A stretch of DNA of 13,655 nucleotides, taken from assembly GCA_013003415.1 (NCBI GenBank), contig JABDJR010000405.1, positions 1 through 13,655 on the forward strand, in the 5' to 3' direction. The DNA comes from Candidatus Eiseniibacteriota bacterium (lineage in GTDB: Bacteria; Eisenbacteria; RBG-16-71-46; JABDJR01). The position numbers and the translations under genes were made by a program. The notes beneath the pieces are model-generated. The model worked only from the letters and a program-made list of their open reading frames with translations, was not told the origin of the DNA and ran no database searches. Shown piece by piece: positions 11,666 to 13,655 of this stretch (position 1 is the first letter of the stretch; the number at the start of each line of letters is the position of its first letter).

Positions 11666-13655
11666 ATGGCTGAACTCGTTCCTTACCCATTTGACGGCCT
11701 TGTGCATCGCATGGTGCGTGAGCTCCAAGATCACCAGGCCATTTACGATCTTCCTGAGCGTCGTTTCTTTTTGGGCGATGCCGATCACGACTTTTCGGTG
11801 CCTTTTCACGGGCGCCGCGTCTCCAGTCCCCTGGGTCCCGCGGCCGGCCCCCAGACGCAGATGGCCCAAAACATCGTGCTGTCTTGGCTTGGCGGTTCCC
11901 GCGTCATGGAACTGAAGACGGTGCAGATCAACGATGAGTTGGACATTCCGCGTCCCTGCATCGACATGCAAACCATTGGGTTCAATGCGGAATGGTCGCA
12001 GGAGCTAAAGCTCGAGCAGTCCCTGGATGAATACGTGAAGGGGGCCATGCTGGTGGAGATGCTCCGCCACGAACTTGGGGATAAAGTAGCGCCTGGTTTT
12101 GAGAGCGTGGAATACGACATGAGTGTCGGCTACGACCTCAAAGGCATTCAGACCGATCGCATGATGGCTTTCATGCGAGGCATGCTCAACGCAAAGGCCG
12201 AAGTAGAGAAGTTCCGGGCTCAGATTCCCGAGGCCTACAAACACTTCCGAGACCTTGAATATCCCACCAAGCTCTCGGACACGCTGACTCTGAGCACCTT
12301 CCACGGGTGCCCGCCCGAAGAAATCGAAGGCATCATCGACTTCCTGCTCCGGAAGTTGAACCTCAACTGTGTGATCAAGTTCAACCCGATGTTATTGGGG
12401 CCGCAGGAAACGCGACACTTGCTCCACGATGTGATGGGCTACCAAGACATCAAGGTTCCCGACAGCGCGTTTGAACGCGACGCCACCTGGGAGCAGGCCA
12501 CGGGCATGATGGAACGGCTGGCCGAGACCGCGAGTTCTTTGGGGTTGAGCCTGGGGGCCAAGTTTTCCAACACCCTGATCGTCGAGAACGACGCACGGTT
12601 TTTGCCGGCGAGCGAGAAGGAAGTCTATCTCTCGGGGCAGCCGCTTCATGTGTTGGCCATGAACTTGGTGAAACGGTTTCGTGGTCACTTTGGCGACCGC
12701 TTTCCCATTTCTTTTGCTGCGGGCATTGATCGGGGCAACTTCCCCGATGCGGTGGCGCTGGGGCTTGTGCCCATTACGGTGTGCAGCGATTTGCTGAAGC
12801 CCCAGGGGTACGGGCGCTTGCAAACCTACAACGCGAATTTAGTCCGGCGCATGGATAAGGTGGGAGCGAACAGCGTCGATGACTTTGTGCTTTGCGCCTA
12901 CGAAGGGAACGCGCTCAAAGCGCTCACTAACCTGGAGCTGGGGGAAAACGACCCGGTTCACCAGGCCTGTGCCGGCGCACTCGAAAACGGATCCGACTTA
13001 GAGACAGCCGCCGGGGAAGAGGTCTACGCCAAGTGGGTCTCCGAAGCGCGACTTCTCAACACGGAAACCTACGTGGCGGCAATGACCGCCGACCCGCGTT
13101 ACAGCCTTGCTCAGAATTCAAAGCTCCCGAAGAAGATTGGTAGCGAACTTGAGCTATTCAACTGCATCAGCTGTGACAAGTGCATTCCCGTTTGCCCGAA
13201 CGATGCCAACTTTGCGTTTACGCCTTCCGCCGAAACCGTACCCATCGTGAAACTGCAGAAAAGCGGTGAAAACTGGTCGTGGAACGAAGAAGGCGAAACG
13301 TCCCTCACCGAAAAACACCAGATCGCCAACTTTGCCGACTTCTGCAATGAGTGCGGCAATTGTGATATTTTTTGCCCGGAAGATGGCGGTCCCTACGTGG
13401 TGAAACCGCGGTTCTTCGGCTCCGTGGCCAGCTGGAACGAGCTCCAGACCCATGATGGGTTCTTCATCGAACGAACGAGTGAGGGCGAGCGGATTCTGGG
13501 ACGGTTTCAGAGTCGCGAGTTTGAACTCATCTCCGAAGGCGACCAGATCGTTTTCATCGACCGCTCCGACAAAAGCGAAGTTCAGTTCAATCGAACCCAG
13601 CCCAACGATTCTTTCAAAGTACTGAAGGCTTCCGGCGGCACCATCGACCTTACCT
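11666..13655 (+). CDS. YgfK-like iron-sulfur/flavin oxidoreductase (selenate reductase subunit-like), 3' truncated
   Basis: 663 residues are visible, open to the window end. The N-terminal ~440 residues are a dihydropyrimidine-dehydrogenase/PreA-like TIM barrel of the YgfK type: SPLGPAAGPQTQMAQNI (54-70), ELKTVQI (82-88), HGCPPEEIEGI (213-223) and TVCSDLLKPQGYGR (371-384). Two [4Fe-4S] motifs follow: C500, C503, C506, C510 (CISCDKCIPVCP) and C560, C563, C566, C570 (CNECGNCDIFCPEDGGPY). YgfK in E. coli lies in a cluster with xdhD, ssnA and mocA and has been proposed to pass electrons to or from a molybdo-hydroxylase or selenate reductase. From memory, E. coli YgfK (~1030 residues) has a GltD-like FAD/NAD(P)H module between barrel and clusters; here they adjoin, so that module is absent. 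ATG 11666 starts the family-like N-terminus; the Shine-Dalgarno is weak. Confidence 0.85.
   Translation, partial: MAELVPYPFDGLVHRMVRELQDHQAIYDLPERRFFLGDADHDFSVPFHGRRVSSPLGPAAGPQTQMAQNIVLSWLGGSRVMELKTVQINDELDIPRPCIDMQTIGFNAEWSQELKLEQSLDEYVKGAMLVEMLRHELGDKVAPGFESVEYDMSVGYDLKGIQTDRMMAFMRGMLNAKAEVEKFRAQIPEAYKHFRDLEYPTKLSDTLTLSTFHGCPPEEIEGIIDFLLRKLNLNCVIKFNPMLLGPQETRHLLHDVMGYQDIKVPDSAFERDATWEQATGMMERLAETASSLGLSLGAKFSNTLIVENDARFLPASEKEVYLSGQPLHVLAMNLVKRFRGHFGDRFPISFAAGIDRGNFPDAVALGLVPITVCSDLLKPQGYGRLQTYNANLVRRMDKVGANSVDDFVLCAYEGNALKALTNLELGENDPVHQACAGALENGSDLETAAGEEVYAKWVSEARLLNTETYVAAMTADPRYSLAQNSKLPKKIGSELELFNCISCDKCIPVCPNDANFAFTPSAETVPIVKLQKSGENWSWNEEGETSLTEKHQIANFADFCNECGNCDIFCPEDGGPYVVKPRFFGSVASWNELQTHDGFFIERTSEGERILGRFQSREFELISEGDQIVFIDRSDKSEVQFNRTQPNDSFKVLKASGGTIDLT

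Noticed and set aside
12392..12823. Minus-strand open frame of 143 codons inside the ygfK-like gene
   Set aside because: It lies antisense within continuous YgfK-type coding sequence with conserved motifs on the plus strand.

Overview
The window looks like ordinary chromosomal DNA of a moderately GC-rich, Gram-negative-type bacterium. It carries a signal-peptide protein, a probable lipoprotein, a PMT-type membrane glycosyltransferase, MiaE and Tpx. The secreted protein with a duplicated Cys-containing C-terminal motif resembles exported proteins of uncultivated candidate phyla (FCB or Eisenbacteria/Krumholzibacteria-like). That placement is a guess: no rRNA or other phylogenetic marker is present. 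No tRNA, rRNA, CRISPR array, prophage or transposase gene was seen. Both ends of the window cut through genes.

Layout. 1-1533: 3' part of a membrane glycosyltransferase fused to TPR repeats. 1567-1793: a long imperfect inverted repeat. 1817-2455: the tRNA hydroxylase gene miaE, followed by a 349-base stretch without a gene. 2805-4738: two divergent ureohydrolase (agmatinase/arginase superfamily) genes sharing a 57-bp promoter region whose -10 element is a perfect palindrome; the rightward gene is broken by a one-base frameshift. 4771-5346: a probable lipoprotein, convergent with tpx (thiol peroxidase, minus strand). 5995-6654: a gamma-glutamylcyclotransferase-like gene whose end overlaps that of a small membrane protein on the other strand. 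6869-8611: a tight operon of ppiC, a DUF493 protein, a DinB-family protein and a TrpF-like protein. 8677-9351: an alpha/beta hydrolase whose stop overlaps the stop of a minus-strand secreted protein (9348-9971). 10166-13655: xdhC, a mocA-like gene and a ygfK-like gene, running off the window end.

How the genes work together. The last three genes form a molybdo-hydroxylase maturation and electron-transfer cassette. XdhC handles and inserts the cofactor, a MocA-type enzyme makes the cytosine-dinucleotide form of molybdopterin, and YgfK is an iron-sulfur/flavin redox protein found beside XdhC and MocA in purine or selenium-dependent hydroxylase clusters. The hydroxylase itself would be expected just outside the window. 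The YgfK here appears to lack the FAD/NAD(P)H module of the E. coli protein. The two ureohydrolases suggest guanidino-compound (agmatine, arginine or similar) breakdown. The rest are housekeeping, stress and envelope genes. I saw no defence system and no clearly novel multigene system. The best leads are the long inverted repeat, the frameshifted ureohydrolase with its shared promoter, the short YgfK architecture and the TrpF-like protein with an altered substrate-binding loop.
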